From positions 1-38,424 of the forward strand of contig JARGPH010000005.1 of NCBI GenBank assembly GCA_029213065.1: a stretch of DNA of 38,424 bases, written 5' to 3'. Below, piece after piece: positions 1-8,389 of the stretch. Every line of letters starts with the position of its first letter. Within the stretch, counting starts at the first letter, position 1. The notes below the pieces were generated by a model that had not been told where the DNA came from, did not search any database, and saw only the letters and a list, made by a program, of their open reading frames with translations. The stretch comes from Verrucomicrobiales bacterium (lineage in GTDB: Bacteria > Verrucomicrobiota > Verrucomicrobiia > Verrucomicrobiales > DEV007). Both the position numbers and the translations under genes were made by a program.

Positions 1-20
1 GCTGCCAGGTTATTAAATTA

Positions 21-49
21 CCACCCCAAGCAATTGGGGTGGTTTTTTT
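21..49 (+). terminator. Rho-independent terminator of an off-window gene
   Basis: A perfect 9-bp stem (CCACCCCAA / TTGGGGTGG) closes a GCAA tetraloop and is followed by seven T. It terminates a plus-strand gene lying left of the window. The minus strand lacks an equivalent T tract, so it is unlikely to serve galM. Confidence 0.9.
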
Positions 50-98
50 ATGCCCGCGCCGAAAGTGCAATGAGGCCCTCAAACCCGCGCAGGATTCG

Positions 99-157
99 GT
101 CGGAAGGGATTCCGACCCTCCATTTCAGGTCGACTGCCGCGGAAACCGTGGAGGGTC
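99..157. repeat. Nested inverted repeats between convergent genes
   Basis: GTCGGAA at 99-105 pairs with TTCCGAC at 110-116. Overlapping it, GACCCTCCA at 114-122 pairs with TGGAGGGTC at 149-157. Neither hairpin has a T tract. They sit beyond the 3' end of galM and may be a REP-like element or a fold-back 3' end. I found no second copy in the window. Confidence 0.45.
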
Positions 158-228
158 GCGGCCTCCTGCGACTTCGATTAACCTGCAACGCTCTCCCGTT
201 TCGAACCTCCTGAAACTCGAACGCTCTG

Positions 229-1332
229 TCACTGCTCCATCACCCCGAACCGGAATTCGGTGGTGTGGTGATAGGCCTCGCCGGGTCGAAGAAGGCTCGA
301 GGGAAAGTCCGGCTTATTGGGGGTGTCAGGGTAGAATTGGGTCTCGAAGCAGATCCCGCCCCATTTCGGGAAGGGGTTTCCTTTGAAGTGGTTCGCGGTG
401 AAAATCTGAACGCCCGGTTTGGTTGTCGCTATTTCCATGGTTCGGCCGCTTGCGGGATCGGTGAGCGTCGCGAAAGGAATCACCTCGCCATCCGGATTGT
501 CTTCGCTGATCACAAAGCAATGGTCGTAGCCGCCACCGGCGATGGTCTCGATATCCTCGCCGACCGGCTTTTCAGAGGTGAAATCGAACGGTGTGTTTTT
601 GACCGGGAGGCGTTTTCCCGTGGGAATGTTTCGGTCGTCGATTTCGATGTATTTTTCGCTTTCCAGTTGGAGGCGGTGTTCGAGTATGTCTCCCTTTCCC
701 GCAAGATTGAAATAGGCGTGGTTCGTCAGATTGAGATGAGTCGGGGCATCGGTCCTTCCCTCGTAGGTGATACTGAGGGTGTTGTCTTCCTTGAGTCGAT
801 AGGTGACTGTCACCCTGACATTTCCAGGATAGCCTTCGTGGCCGTCTTCGCTTGTGAGTTCGAGTCTTGCGAAAGCACCATTTTCATCGACGCCGTGGAG
901 GCCGTTCCAGTTTTGGCGGTGGAATCCTGTCTTGCCCCCATGAATATGAACGCCGGTTTTTTCATTCACGGTTTCGAGCGGGTAAAAGGTCTCATCGATC
1001 GTGAATCCACCTCCATCGATCCGGTTCGCGAAGCGACCGATTACCGATCCGAAAACACCTCCTGCTCTTGCCTCTTCCCCGGATTGGTAGGAAAGGGTGA
1101 TGTTATCCAGTTTCCCGTCGCGGTCCGCTGTTTCGACAGACACTAAAAGGGCTCCGTATTCGGCGATGGTAACTCGCGTTCCTTCGCTGTTGCTAAGCAC
1201 AAAAAGGGATGTGCCGTGTTCGGCTTCGGCAGGGGTCCAGGGGACGGCTTTTGAGCTTTGCGCGTTCACGGAACCGTATTGCGTGATGAGAATGAGGATT
1301 GATATGGCACCAAAATGCGGGAGCTTTATCAT
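229..1332 (-). CDS. galM: Secreted aldose 1-epimerase (galactose mutarotase)
   Basis: Interconverts alpha and beta anomers of aldoses such as galactose. The 367-residue product begins with a hydrophobic signal peptide (about residues 1-25, ending VNAQ), so it probably acts in the periplasm or outside the cell. The family is clear from GSVIGRFANRI (95-105), HIHGG (129-133), the catalytic His205 in NLTNHAYFNL, Asp270 in GYDHCF and the catalytic Glu330 in ICFETQFYPDTPN. Length is normal for the family. The start is the ATG at 1332, preceded on the minus strand by AGGA about seven bases upstream. The reading frame stays open to 1866, but that extension lacks a signal peptide and crosses the neighbour. 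The start abuts the start of the divergent propeller gene, with no base between them. Confidence 0.9.
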   Translation of the reverse strand: MIKLPHFGAISILILITQYGSVNAQSSKAVPWTPAEAEHGTSLFVLSNSEGTRVTIAEYGALLVSVETADRDGKLDNITLSYQSGEEARAGGVFGSVIGRFANRIDGGGFTIDETFYPLETVNEKTGVHIHGGKTGFHRQNWNGLHGVDENGAFARLELTSEDGHEGYPGNVRVTVTYRLKEDNTLSITYEGRTDAPTHLNLTNHAYFNLAGKGDILEHRLQLESEKYIEIDDRNIPTGKRLPVKNTPFDFTSEKPVGEDIETIAGGGYDHCFVISEDNPDGEVIPFATLTDPASGRTMEIATTKPGVQIFTANHFKGNPFPKWGGICFETQFYPDTPNKPDFPSSLLRPGEAYHHTTEFRFGVMEQ

Positions 1333-2562
1333 ATGAAAATCCTGTCGTTTTCCCCGTTTCCCGTCAATCAGGCAATTCTCTCCCTCCTTGTTGCCGCCGG
1401 TCTGGAATCGGCACAAGCGGACGATTGGCCCGTCCTTCGCGGACCGGATCGCAACGGCGTTTCGACCGAAGGAGGGCTGGAAAGAATAGCCTCCGCCGAA
1501 GTGGCATGGGAGAAGCAGCTCGGGCTTGGTTACAGCGCTCCGGTGATTGGAGGCGGGAAAGTCGTGATCTCGGGGCACGATGGTGAGGAAACTGACACGG
1601 TTTTTTGTTTTGATGAAGCGAGCGGGGCTGAGATGTGGAAATTTTCCTACCCTCAGCCGCTGGGCGATCTGTATTTTCCCGGGGGAACCACGGGGACGGC
1701 TACGATCGACGGTGATCGGATTTACCAGCTCGCGAGAGAAGGCGAGCTTTTCTGTCTCAATGCGGAGAATGGTGAGGTGGTTTGGAAATTGCACATGCAG
1801 AAGGATTTCGGGTATTCGAAAGCGGACTGGGGATTCACGGGGGCGCCGATTGTAAACGGCAGTCACTTGCTGATTAATGCGGGAGTCAATGGTATCGCTC
1901 TCAATAAGTTGGACGGTGGTGTCGTCTGGCGATCGAAGGACGCAGAGGCGGGGTATTCAGCTCCTTTGGTGTTCGAGAAAAATGGCACTCAATATGCCAT
2001 TTTCTCGAATGAGAAAAATTACGTGTGTGTGGTGGCGGCCACGGGGGAACGTGTCTGGGTTCATAAATGGATGACGCGCTACGGCGTTAATGCTTCCGAT
2101 CCTGTTATTTCGGGCGATTTTATTCTTATCGCGACAGGCTATGGAAAAGGGGCTGAATTGCTGAAATGGACCGGGAGTGGTGAGCCTGAAAGAGTTTGGA
2201 AATCGAGAGACCTGAGGACCCAGATGAATGCTGCGGTTCTCATCGAGGGGCACCTTTACGGCATCGACGGGGACGAGGGAAAGGACGGCACAGCGCTGAA
2301 ATGTCTGAATCTGGAGACCGGCGAAACGCTCTGGAGTGAGGAAGCCATCGGGCATGGCGCTGTTTCCGCTGCGGGGAATCAGCTTATGGTTCTGAGCGAG
2401 CAGGGAGAGCTGCAGATCGGCGCGGCGAGCCCGTCGGGATTCTCTCCGCATTATACGAAAAAGGTTCTCGACTCTAAAGTGTGGACGGTGCCGGTGTATG
2501 CGAATGGCAGGATCTATTGCCGAAATGCCTCAGGTCAGTTCGTCGTTCTTGCGACCCGATAG
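1333..2562 (+). CDS. Exported PQQ-like beta-propeller protein (BamB-like repeats)
   Basis: A 409-residue protein with a signal peptide (about 1-28, before ADDWPVLRGPDRNG). It is made of beta-propeller blades of the PQQ/BamB type, seen as repeated segments such as GDRIYQLAREGELFCLNAENG and NGIALNKLDGGVVWRSKD, where a strand is followed by a Gly-Glu/Val-Trp turn. Such proteins in Verrucomicrobia and Planctomycetes are usually annotated as PQQ-binding-like or outer-membrane biogenesis proteins. Their substrates are mostly unknown, and I see no proof that PQQ is bound. The ATG at 1333 has GGGAG eight bases upstream. TraB-like follows after 45 bases and may be cotranscribed. It starts head to head with galM. 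Confidence 0.85.
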   Translation: MKILSFSPFPVNQAILSLLVAAGLESAQADDWPVLRGPDRNGVSTEGGLERIASAEVAWEKQLGLGYSAPVIGGGKVVISGHDGEETDTVFCFDEASGAEMWKFSYPQPLGDLYFPGGTTGTATIDGDRIYQLAREGELFCLNAENGEVVWKLHMQKDFGYSKADWGFTGAPIVNGSHLLINAGVNGIALNKLDGGVVWRSKDAEAGYSAPLVFEKNGTQYAIFSNEKNYVCVVAATGERVWVHKWMTRYGVNASDPVISGDFILIATGYGKGAELLKWTGSGEPERVWKSRDLRTQMNAAVLIEGHLYGIDGDEGKDGTALKCLNLETGETLWSEEAIGHGAVSAAGNQLMVLSEQGELQIGAASPSGFSPHYTKKVLDSKVWTVPVYANGRIYCRNASGQFVVLATR

Positions 2563-2607
2563 CGCAGGACTCTAACAAAAGGCGCCGAAAGAACGTTCCA
2601 ATTGGTG

Positions 2608-3663
2608 ATGAAGTTTCTCCCCCTCCTTTTAACCCTCCTTTCATCCGGCTCTGCTTTGTTCGCGCAGGTCAGTGCGCCGACTCCGCCAGTGAACAATGCC
2701 GCAGTGGCGGAAGAGGCGGATTACATTCGTTTTGTGGAGGAGCCGGGGGTGCCGGACCGTTTGCAGACTGCAGTGGCGAGTTTTCACAAAGGCGGAACGA
2801 CGGTTGATCTCGTTTCGGTGGTTCACCTCGGCGACAAAGCGTATTTCGAGAATCTCAATACGTTCCTGAAAGACTACGATGTGGTCCTCTATGAAATGGT
2901 GGGTGGAAAATACTCACCGCCTCCGGCGAACGCGGTGGCAGCTCCGCCCGGGATTGAGGAAATGATGAGTGTGCGGGGAATTCAGCAGATGGCTTCGCAA
3001 TTTCTGGGGCTCGAGTTTCAGCTCGACGGGATCGAATATGAGTCTCCGAATTTTCTTCATGCCGATGTTGATGCGGGCGAATACCAGTCGTTGATGGCGG
3101 CCCGGAATCAGAATTTCGGAACTCTTTTTGCACGGGCAATGAGCATTGCCGATACCGCCGATCTTGGAGGGCTTCCAACCGATGACGCGGCGATGTCTGC
3201 GATGCTGGGAAAAATCATGTCGGCGGTGACGACAGGAAACAGTGCCGAGTTGAAGCGAACAATCGCGCCGCTCATGGCGGAGGCCGAGTCATTTATCACC
3301 CAGTTGGAAGGCGAGGATGGGACGGTCATCGTGACGGAGCGGAACAAGCTCGTTATGAAAAAGCTCGATGAGGAATTAAAGATGCGCCCGCTCAAGCGAG
3401 TCGCCATTTTCTACGGAGGTGGACACATGCCTGATTTTGAGAAGCGGCTTCTCGCTCAAGGATACGCCAAGGGAAGTGTTGCCTGGGCCGACGCCTGGAC
3501 GATTGAAGATTCGCTTCCCGGCGCTGCGGCGGCAGCACCTCAGGGATTTTCCGCTGCCGATATGCTGATCAAGCTGATCGGCGACAATCCTGAACTGATG
3601 AGTTCAATTCAGCAAATTGGGGAAGTGCTTCAGGAGATGGCGAAGGAGGCCGGGACTCAATAG
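2608..3663 (+). CDS. TraB/GumN-family exported protein
   Basis: A 351-residue protein with an N-terminal signal peptide (about 1-20, ending ALFAQ). Residues 54-100 (TAVASFHKG..., VSVVHLGDKAYFENL, DVVLYEMVGG) and the late segment RVAIFYGGGHMPDFEKRL match the TraB/PrgY/GumN pattern. In that family an early histidine motif and a late G-x-GH-M motif frame a putative metal-dependent active site. Some members are peptidases (Tiki) and most are uncharacterised. The start is ATG 2608; in-frame TTG 2602 and GTG 2605 lie just upstream but would extend the signal peptide without benefit. It sits 45 bases after the propeller gene, so a two-gene operon is plausible. The substrate is unknown. Confidence 0.75.
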   Translation: MKFLPLLLTLLSSGSALFAQVSAPTPPVNNAAVAEEADYIRFVEEPGVPDRLQTAVASFHKGGTTVDLVSVVHLGDKAYFENLNTFLKDYDVVLYEMVGGKYSPPPANAVAAPPGIEEMMSVRGIQQMASQFLGLEFQLDGIEYESPNFLHADVDAGEYQSLMAARNQNFGTLFARAMSIADTADLGGLPTDDAAMSAMLGKIMSAVTTGNSAELKRTIAPLMAEAESFITQLEGEDGTVIVTERNKLVMKKLDEELKMRPLKRVAIFYGGGHMPDFEKRLLAQGYAKGSVAWADAWTIEDSLPGAAAAAPQGFSAADMLIKLIGDNPELMSSIQQIGEVLQEMAKEAGTQ

Positions 3664-3698
3664 TCGACAGGAGCGCTGGCTCTCCGGTAAGGTAGTTC

Positions 3699-3721
3699 GA
3701 CGACAGTCGTCCTATTGGAGG
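3699..3721 (+). promoter_or_regulatory. Palindrome and Shine-Dalgarno selecting a TTG start
   Basis: A perfect 13-base palindrome (GACGACAGTCGTC, 3699-3711) is followed by GGAGG at 3717-3721. GGAGG lies seven bases before TTG 3729 but 16 bases before ATG 3738, so the TTG is the better-placed start of the flavoprotein. The palindrome could be an operator or a short hairpin. Confidence 0.5.
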
Positions 3722-3728
3722 AACTCCT

Positions 3729-5264
3729 TTGCGCTCTATGAATACGCCCCGCTTCGAACCGCTCGCTCCGCTTGATGAGCACAATCTCAAACTCGAGAGC
3801 AATGTCGCCCCGCGCGACTGGAAGAATCCGGAACCGTTGGGTCGCTACAATTTGGTTGTAATCGGTGGCGGCACTGCCGGTCTCGTTGCTGCCGCGGGTT
3901 CTGCGGGAATGGGCGCCAAGGTGGCTTTGATAGAGCGACAGCTACTCGGTGGGGATTGTCTGAACGTCGGCTGCGTTCCTTCAAAGGCGGTGATTGCTTC
4001 GGCTCATGCTGCGGCGGGAATTCGCGACGCGGAAAAGTTGGGCGTCACCGTTGAAGGGAAGGTCAAAGTTGATTTTGGAGCGGCGATGGAGCGGATGCGT
4101 AAACTGCGCTCGGATATTGCTCCTCATGATTCGGCTCAGCGTTTTACTGAATTGGGCATTGATGTCTATTTGGGATCTGCCTCATTCACCGGCCCGGATA
4201 CGGTTGAGGTCGATGGAAAAACCCTTTCGTTTTCCAAAGCGGTGATCGCGACCGGAGCCCGTGCTGCGGCGCCTCCGATCGATGGTTTGGATGAGGTCGA
4301 ATACCTCACCAATGAAACGCTGTTCTCCCTGACGGAACTGCCGCCGCGTCTCGGTGTCGTCGGGGCGGGGCCGATTGGGTGTGAGATGGCTCAGGCATTT
4401 GCGAGGCTTGGATCAAAGGTGACACTTTTCACAAGCCCTTCGGGCATCCTCCCCAAAGAAGCGCCGGACGCGGGAACGATCATTGGAAAGCATCTCCTTC
4501 ACGACGGGGTTAAGATCCGGGATTATGGCTCTGACCTTTTACTGAAGCCCGAAGCGAACGGCGTGATTCACTGCTCTGATAAGCGTGACTCCGGCGACCA
4601 TCCTGTCGAGGTGGATAAATTGCTCATCGCAGTGGGACGGGCTCCCAATGTCAATGGGATGGGCCTTGAAGCGGCCGGAGTTGCCTTTGGTAAATCGGGC
4701 GTGGAAGTGAACGATTATCTTCAAACCACTAACAAACGAATCTACGCGGCGGGGGATGTTTGTTCCCGTTTTCAATTCACGCACGCAGCGGATTTCATGG
4801 CCCGGACCGTGATCCGGAACGCGCTGTTCAAAGGGCGGTCAAAAATGTCGGACCTCGTGATTCCATGGGCGACCTACACCTCGCCGGAGGTGGCGCACGT
4901 CGGGCCGACGTGGAGAGAGCTCGAAGATCGCAAACACGAACTCGACCATTTCACGGTGGACATGGGCTCTGTGGATCGGGCCATCCTCGAAGGTGACACA
5001 GATGGGTTTGTGCGGATTTTTGTAAAGAAGGGAAGTGACAAGATCGTCGCTGCCAGCATCGTAGCGAAGAATGCGGGGGATCTAATCAGTCAGGTGAGCC
5101 AGGCGATGACCGCCGGCGTCGGGCTGGGGAGTATCGCCGGAACGATCAGCCCCTATCCAACGCAGGGGGAGGCAATCCGTAAGGCAGGCGATCTCTACAA
5201 TCGAACAAAGCTGACGCCGCTTGTCGCGAAGCTGTTTAAGAAATGGCTCGAGTGGACGCGGTGA
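3729..5264 (+). CDS. Mercuric-reductase-like FAD/NAD(P) disulfide oxidoreductase
   Basis: Class I pyridine-nucleotide disulfide oxidoreductase, 511 residues counted from the TTG. The FAD dinucleotide fold is VIGGGTAGLVAA (44-55). The redox-active pair is Cys77 and Cys82 in GGDCLNVGCVPSK. A second Rossmann motif, VVGAGPIGCEMAQ, binds NAD(P)H, and AAGDVCSR is the C-terminal FAD motif. The dimerisation end carries SPYPTQGE where lipoamide dehydrogenase has HPTxSE, so the usual catalytic His is Tyr, as in MerA-like enzymes. The N-terminal HMA domain and the C-terminal Cys pair of true mercuric reductase are both absent. Without E2/E3-complex genes nearby, lipoamide dehydrogenase is unlikely. The substrate is probably a small disulfide or thiol. 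Confidence 0.82.
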   Translation: MRSMNTPRFEPLAPLDEHNLKLESNVAPRDWKNPEPLGRYNLVVIGGGTAGLVAAAGSAGMGAKVALIERQLLGGDCLNVGCVPSKAVIASAHAAAGIRDAEKLGVTVEGKVKVDFGAAMERMRKLRSDIAPHDSAQRFTELGIDVYLGSASFTGPDTVEVDGKTLSFSKAVIATGARAAAPPIDGLDEVEYLTNETLFSLTELPPRLGVVGAGPIGCEMAQAFARLGSKVTLFTSPSGILPKEAPDAGTIIGKHLLHDGVKIRDYGSDLLLKPEANGVIHCSDKRDSGDHPVEVDKLLIAVGRAPNVNGMGLEAAGVAFGKSGVEVNDYLQTTNKRIYAAGDVCSRFQFTHAADFMARTVIRNALFKGRSKMSDLVIPWATYTSPEVAHVGPTWRELEDRKHELDHFTVDMGSVDRAILEGDTDGFVRIFVKKGSDKIVAASIVAKNAGDLISQVSQAMTAGVGLGSIAGTISPYPTQGEAIRKAGDLYNRTKLTPLVAKLFKKWLEWTR

Positions 5265-5322
5265 GGGAGCGCTCGAAGAGCGAACCCGCGGGACTCACTT
5301 GCGGAAGGTGCGCGGATCGTTC

Positions 5323-6195
5323 CTAACCGAAGACTGCTTCGAGCCCTGCTCGCATCACCGCCGGATCGGGTGTTTCGCCGGTCCAGAATTCGATCCCGAT
5401 GACACCCTGGGCGACCAGCATTCCGAGCCCGTCGATGACGCGGCATCCTTTTTCTCTCGCTTCGCGAACGAGGCGCGTGGAGGGGGGATTGGGAATGACA
5501 TCGGCGACAATCATGTCCGGGGTGATCGAATCCATTGCCAGGGGAACGCGGGCTTCGACGTCGGGGAAGAGTCCAATCGATGTCGCGTTTACGACAATGT
5601 CAGTGCCTTCGGGAACGTGAAAATCGCCGTCCCAGGGAACAAAGTTCACCTTGAGATCTCCACCGGTTGCTTCTCTGAGTTTTCCGGAAAAGAGTGCTTC
5701 CAGTTCCCGTCCGCGCTCTTCGTTTCGATTCACGAGCGTTATTTCCGCGACGCCGGCCAGGGCCATTTCCACACCGATCGCTCTCGCCGCGCCACCTGCT
5801 CCGAGGAGGACGAGAGACTTGCCGGCAGGATCTTCGATTTCTTTAAAACTGGAAACGAATCCTTTCCCATCGGTGTTCTCACCGATCAGTTTACCGTCGC
5901 GATTCACCGCGCAGTTCACCGCACCCATGAGTTGAGCGGATTCTCCGAGGCCGTCGAGATACTGAATCACTTCGACCTTGTGAGGAATAGTGCAGTTGAA
6001 TCCCTGAAATCCGAAAGCTCTCGCTCCGGCGACGGCTTCGGCCAATGAATCAGGCTTCACTTCCAGCGTCAAATAACGCCAGTCCAGTCCCATCGCCCGA
6101 AAGGCAGGTTCGATCATTGCCTGGGTGGGGTTCTCCGCGACGGGATAGCCGAAGCAGCCCACCAGTTCCTGTTTGAAGTTCAATTCAGCAGCCAT
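5323..6195 (-). CDS. Shikimate dehydrogenase paralogue lacking the Ser-x-Ser site
   Basis: A 290-residue member of the shikimate/quinate dehydrogenase family. It keeps catalytic Lys73 (NCTIPHK), Asn94 (GAVNCAV), Asp109 (ENTDGKGF), the NADP fold LGAGGAARAI (131-140) with NRNEERG, and the late Gln in MLVAQGVIGIEF. At residues 17-24, where true AroE has H-S-x-S-P binding the shikimate carboxylate, it reads YPVAENPT, so both serines are missing. It may act on a related substrate, as RifI- or SdhL-type paralogues do. A canonical aroE lies at 11751-12695. Transcription is divergent from the phosphorylase gene and convergent with the flavoprotein gene. No ribosome-binding site is visible. Confidence 0.8.
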   Translation of the reverse strand: MAAELNFKQELVGCFGYPVAENPTQAMIEPAFRAMGLDWRYLTLEVKPDSLAEAVAGARAFGFQGFNCTIPHKVEVIQYLDGLGESAQLMGAVNCAVNRDGKLIGENTDGKGFVSSFKEIEDPAGKSLVLLGAGGAARAIGVEMALAGVAEITLVNRNEERGRELEALFSGKLREATGGDLKVNFVPWDGDFHVPEGTDIVVNATSIGLFPDVEARVPLAMDSITPDMIVADVIPNPPSTRLVREAREKGCRVIDGLGMLVAQGVIGIEFWTGETPDPAVMRAGLEAVFG

Positions 6196-6285
6196 GTCGG
6201 GGGATAGTAGTTAATGGGAAGGTGAGAGCAAGTTTACAAACAATTTTCTTTCCAATCTGCCGACCTCTCCCCACGCTGGAGATTG

Positions 6286-7518
6286 ATGCATATTCCTTCG
6301 CTCATCGAGAAAAAGCGGGACGGTGGCGTGCTCTCTGATGAGGAGATAGCGTATCTCGTCAATGGCTATACGAATGACGAGATGCCGCCCTATCAAATGG
6401 CCGCCTTTGCGATGGCTGTTTATTTTCAGGGGATGTCCTCCGCCGAAACAGCGGCGCTGACAAACGCGATGCTGGAATCGGGGGATGTTATGAAATACCC
6501 GGATCACGCGCCGCGAATTGTCGACAAGCATTCCACCGGCGGGGTGGGGGATAAAGTCTCGCTGGTGCTGGCGCCTTTGTTGGCATGTGATGATCTCTGG
6601 GTTCCCATGATTTCAGGACGCGGGCTCGGGATCACAGGAGGAACCCTCGACAAGCTCGAATCCATGCCCGGGTTCAGCATTGATGTTTCTCAGGAGAAAG
6701 CGCTCGAGCAGCTCGAGAAACTGGGTGTCGTCATGATGGGGCAAACCGCTTCGATTTGTTCTGCCGATAAAAAACTCTATGCACTTCGTGACGTCACTGC
6801 GACGGTCCCGAGCCGACCTTTGATTGTTGCCTCTATCATGTCAAAGAAGCTCGCTGAATCGCTCGATGCGCTCGTGCTCGATGTGAAATACGGTTCAGGG
6901 GCTTTTATGAAAACCCGCGACGAGGCGACGGAATTAGGAGAAGCGATGCGGGAAGTCGGAACCCGGATGGGCGTCGATACGCGGACTCTTTATCACCCGA
7001 TGGATGAGCCGATCGGTCATGCTGTGGGCAATGCCCTGGAGGTCATCGAGTCCATCGAAACCCTCTCGGGAGGCGGACCTGATGACTTGCGTCGGCTCGT
7101 TCTCGATCTCAGCGCCGAAGTGAGCACGGTGGATCGTTCGGTCCTGGAAACCTGGCTGGATGACGGGACCGCGTTGAAAAAGTTTTACGCACTGGTCGAG
7201 GCGCAGGGCGGGCGAGTCGAAGAGGTCGAGAAGCTCGGCGAGATTCATCGGGCCTCTGTGATTCGCGAAATACAAAGCCCGGACAGCGGGTCCATTTCCG
7301 GGGTGGATGCGGATACGGTGGGGCGCGCGAGTCTGGCGCTCGGAGCGGGGCGCGGAAAGTCGGATGACGTGATTGATCCTGCGGTTGGTTTCGATCAGAT
7401 CGTGAAGTGCGGAACGACCGTGGCGAGAGGCGATGTTATTGCCCGGGTGCATGCACAAAGTGATGCGGAGGCGGCAGAGGCGGAGTCACGGTTTTTGAAA
7501 GGAGTAAAAATCGTATGA
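6286..7518 (+). CDS. deoA: Thymidine/pyrimidine-nucleoside phosphorylase
   Basis: Catalyses reversible phosphorolysis of pyrimidine nucleosides to free base and (deoxy)ribose 1-phosphate in nucleoside salvage. The 410-residue product starts with the family's helical domain. It shows the phosphate-binding loop DKHSTGGVGDKVSL, the signature SGRGLGITGGTLDKLES, SADKKLYALRDVTATV with the base-contacting Arg and Ser-Lys region, and a C-terminal domain with AGRGKSDDVIDPAVG. ATG 6286 is chosen because GGAG lies four bases upstream; the adjacent TTG 6283 is too close to it. The stop overlaps the start of the lipoprotein gene by ATGA, so the two are translationally coupled. The product is slightly shorter than typical members (about 430-440). 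Confidence 0.9.
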   Translation: MHIPSLIEKKRDGGVLSDEEIAYLVNGYTNDEMPPYQMAAFAMAVYFQGMSSAETAALTNAMLESGDVMKYPDHAPRIVDKHSTGGVGDKVSLVLAPLLACDDLWVPMISGRGLGITGGTLDKLESMPGFSIDVSQEKALEQLEKLGVVMMGQTASICSADKKLYALRDVTATVPSRPLIVASIMSKKLAESLDALVLDVKYGSGAFMKTRDEATELGEAMREVGTRMGVDTRTLYHPMDEPIGHAVGNALEVIESIETLSGGGPDDLRRLVLDLSAEVSTVDRSVLETWLDDGTALKKFYALVEAQGGRVEEVEKLGEIHRASVIREIQSPDSGSISGVDADTVGRASLALGAGRGKSDDVIDPAVGFDQIVKCGTTVARGDVIARVHAQSDAEAAEAESRFLKGVKIV

Positions 7519-8270
7519 ACCGGTTTCCTGTTTTGTTATTGATTGCTGAGGTCGCGCTCCTCACCTCATGCAAGCGCCCCGAACCAACGCAGGTGGTTGT
7601 GAGGGAGGAACCTTCGGTGGAGGCGCTGGTCTCAACCGTTTTGAATGGCGGCGGCACCTTTAAAGACGTTCCCTTTGCCAGTTTGATCGAAACCTCGACG
7701 GGGAGGCATGTTCTCGCGATGCACCCCGAGGACCCCGCAGACGCGATGATTCTGGCAGGGCTGAAAGAGGCGTTGGACGCGGTTCTGGAGCGCTACAATC
7801 GTCCCGATTCTCCGACCAGTTCGGAACCTCGAATCAATGAGGTGAGTTCGTATTTTGAGAGGGCGATTCTGGAAGCGCTTGACCGGAATCCGGATTTTGA
7901 ATGCGACTACCCACGCACCGCCGACGGGAACTTGCAGCGTTCGGGGTATCCCGATTTGATGATCCGGCATTTGGAATCGGGGCGCGTTATCTACCTCGAT
8001 CCGAAGTTGGTCGCAGAGGGCTCGCTCGATTCGAGCCTGAGGACCTTCTACTTCACGCCGAAAACGAAGACGAACAAAGTACTCCACGACGCCAATCATC
8101 TCCTTGTCGGGATCGAGCACGACGGCAATACCGGAGCGTGGAAATTTCTGCGCTGGCACCTCGTTGATTTGACCCGGTTCAAGGTTCGGCTCAAAGCCGA
8201 GTTCCAGGCGAGCAACAAAGACCTCTACCTTCCCGAGCTGATTATCGAATCGGGTGATGCGGAGAAGTGA
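7515..8270 (+). CDS. Lipoprotein with a PD-(D/E)XK-like motif
   Basis: A 251-residue protein of unknown function. It opens with a short hydrophobic stretch and lipobox LTSC, making Cys19 the probable lipidation site. Residues 111-123 form a predicted helix with Glu115 and Glu120. A strand (FECDYPR) follows, then PD at 146-147 and Asp162-Pro-Lys164 (PDLMIRHL...VIYLDPKL). The order helix-Glu, strand, PD, 14 residues, DxK matches the core of the PD-(D/E)XK nuclease fold, but this is a motif reading only. The ATGA overlap with the phosphorylase gene implies co-expression with nucleoside salvage. Alternatives are a structural lipoprotein with chance residues or a non-nuclease member of the fold. 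Confidence 0.7.
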   Translation: MNRFPVLLLIAEVALLTSCKRPEPTQVVVREEPSVEALVSTVLNGGGTFKDVPFASLIETSTGRHVLAMHPEDPADAMILAGLKEALDAVLERYNRPDSPTSSEPRINEVSSYFERAILEALDRNPDFECDYPRTADGNLQRSGYPDLMIRHLESGRVIYLDPKLVAEGSLDSSLRTFYFTPKTKTNKVLHDANHLLVGIEHDGNTGAWKFLRWHLVDLTRFKVRLKAEFQASNKDLYLPELIIESGDAEK

Positions 8271-8352
8271 ATCGAATTCGGCGGTTGGGCTTATGAGCCA
8301 CGTTTTGGCAAACGCAGCTACTCTCGTGGGTGGAAGAGCGGAATATCTGGAT

Positions 8353-8369
8353 ACAGGATGCAATCCTGT
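8353..8369. repeat. Small hairpin between convergent genes
   Basis: ACAGGAT and ATCCTGT form a perfect 7-bp inverted repeat around GCA. It lies between the converging lipoprotein and C39 peptidase genes. There is no clear T tract on either strand, so it is at best a weak bidirectional terminator. Confidence 0.35.
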
Positions 8370-8389
8370 TCCACCTGATTATCGGGGCG

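Noticed and set aside
265-1146. Long plus-strand open frame opposite galM
   Set aside because: It is a shadow of galM in another frame with no recognisable motif, while the minus strand has catalytic residues and a signal peptide.
1333-1866. Extension of galM upstream to 1866
   Set aside because: The extra residues match no family and overlap the propeller gene; the signal peptide begins at 1332.
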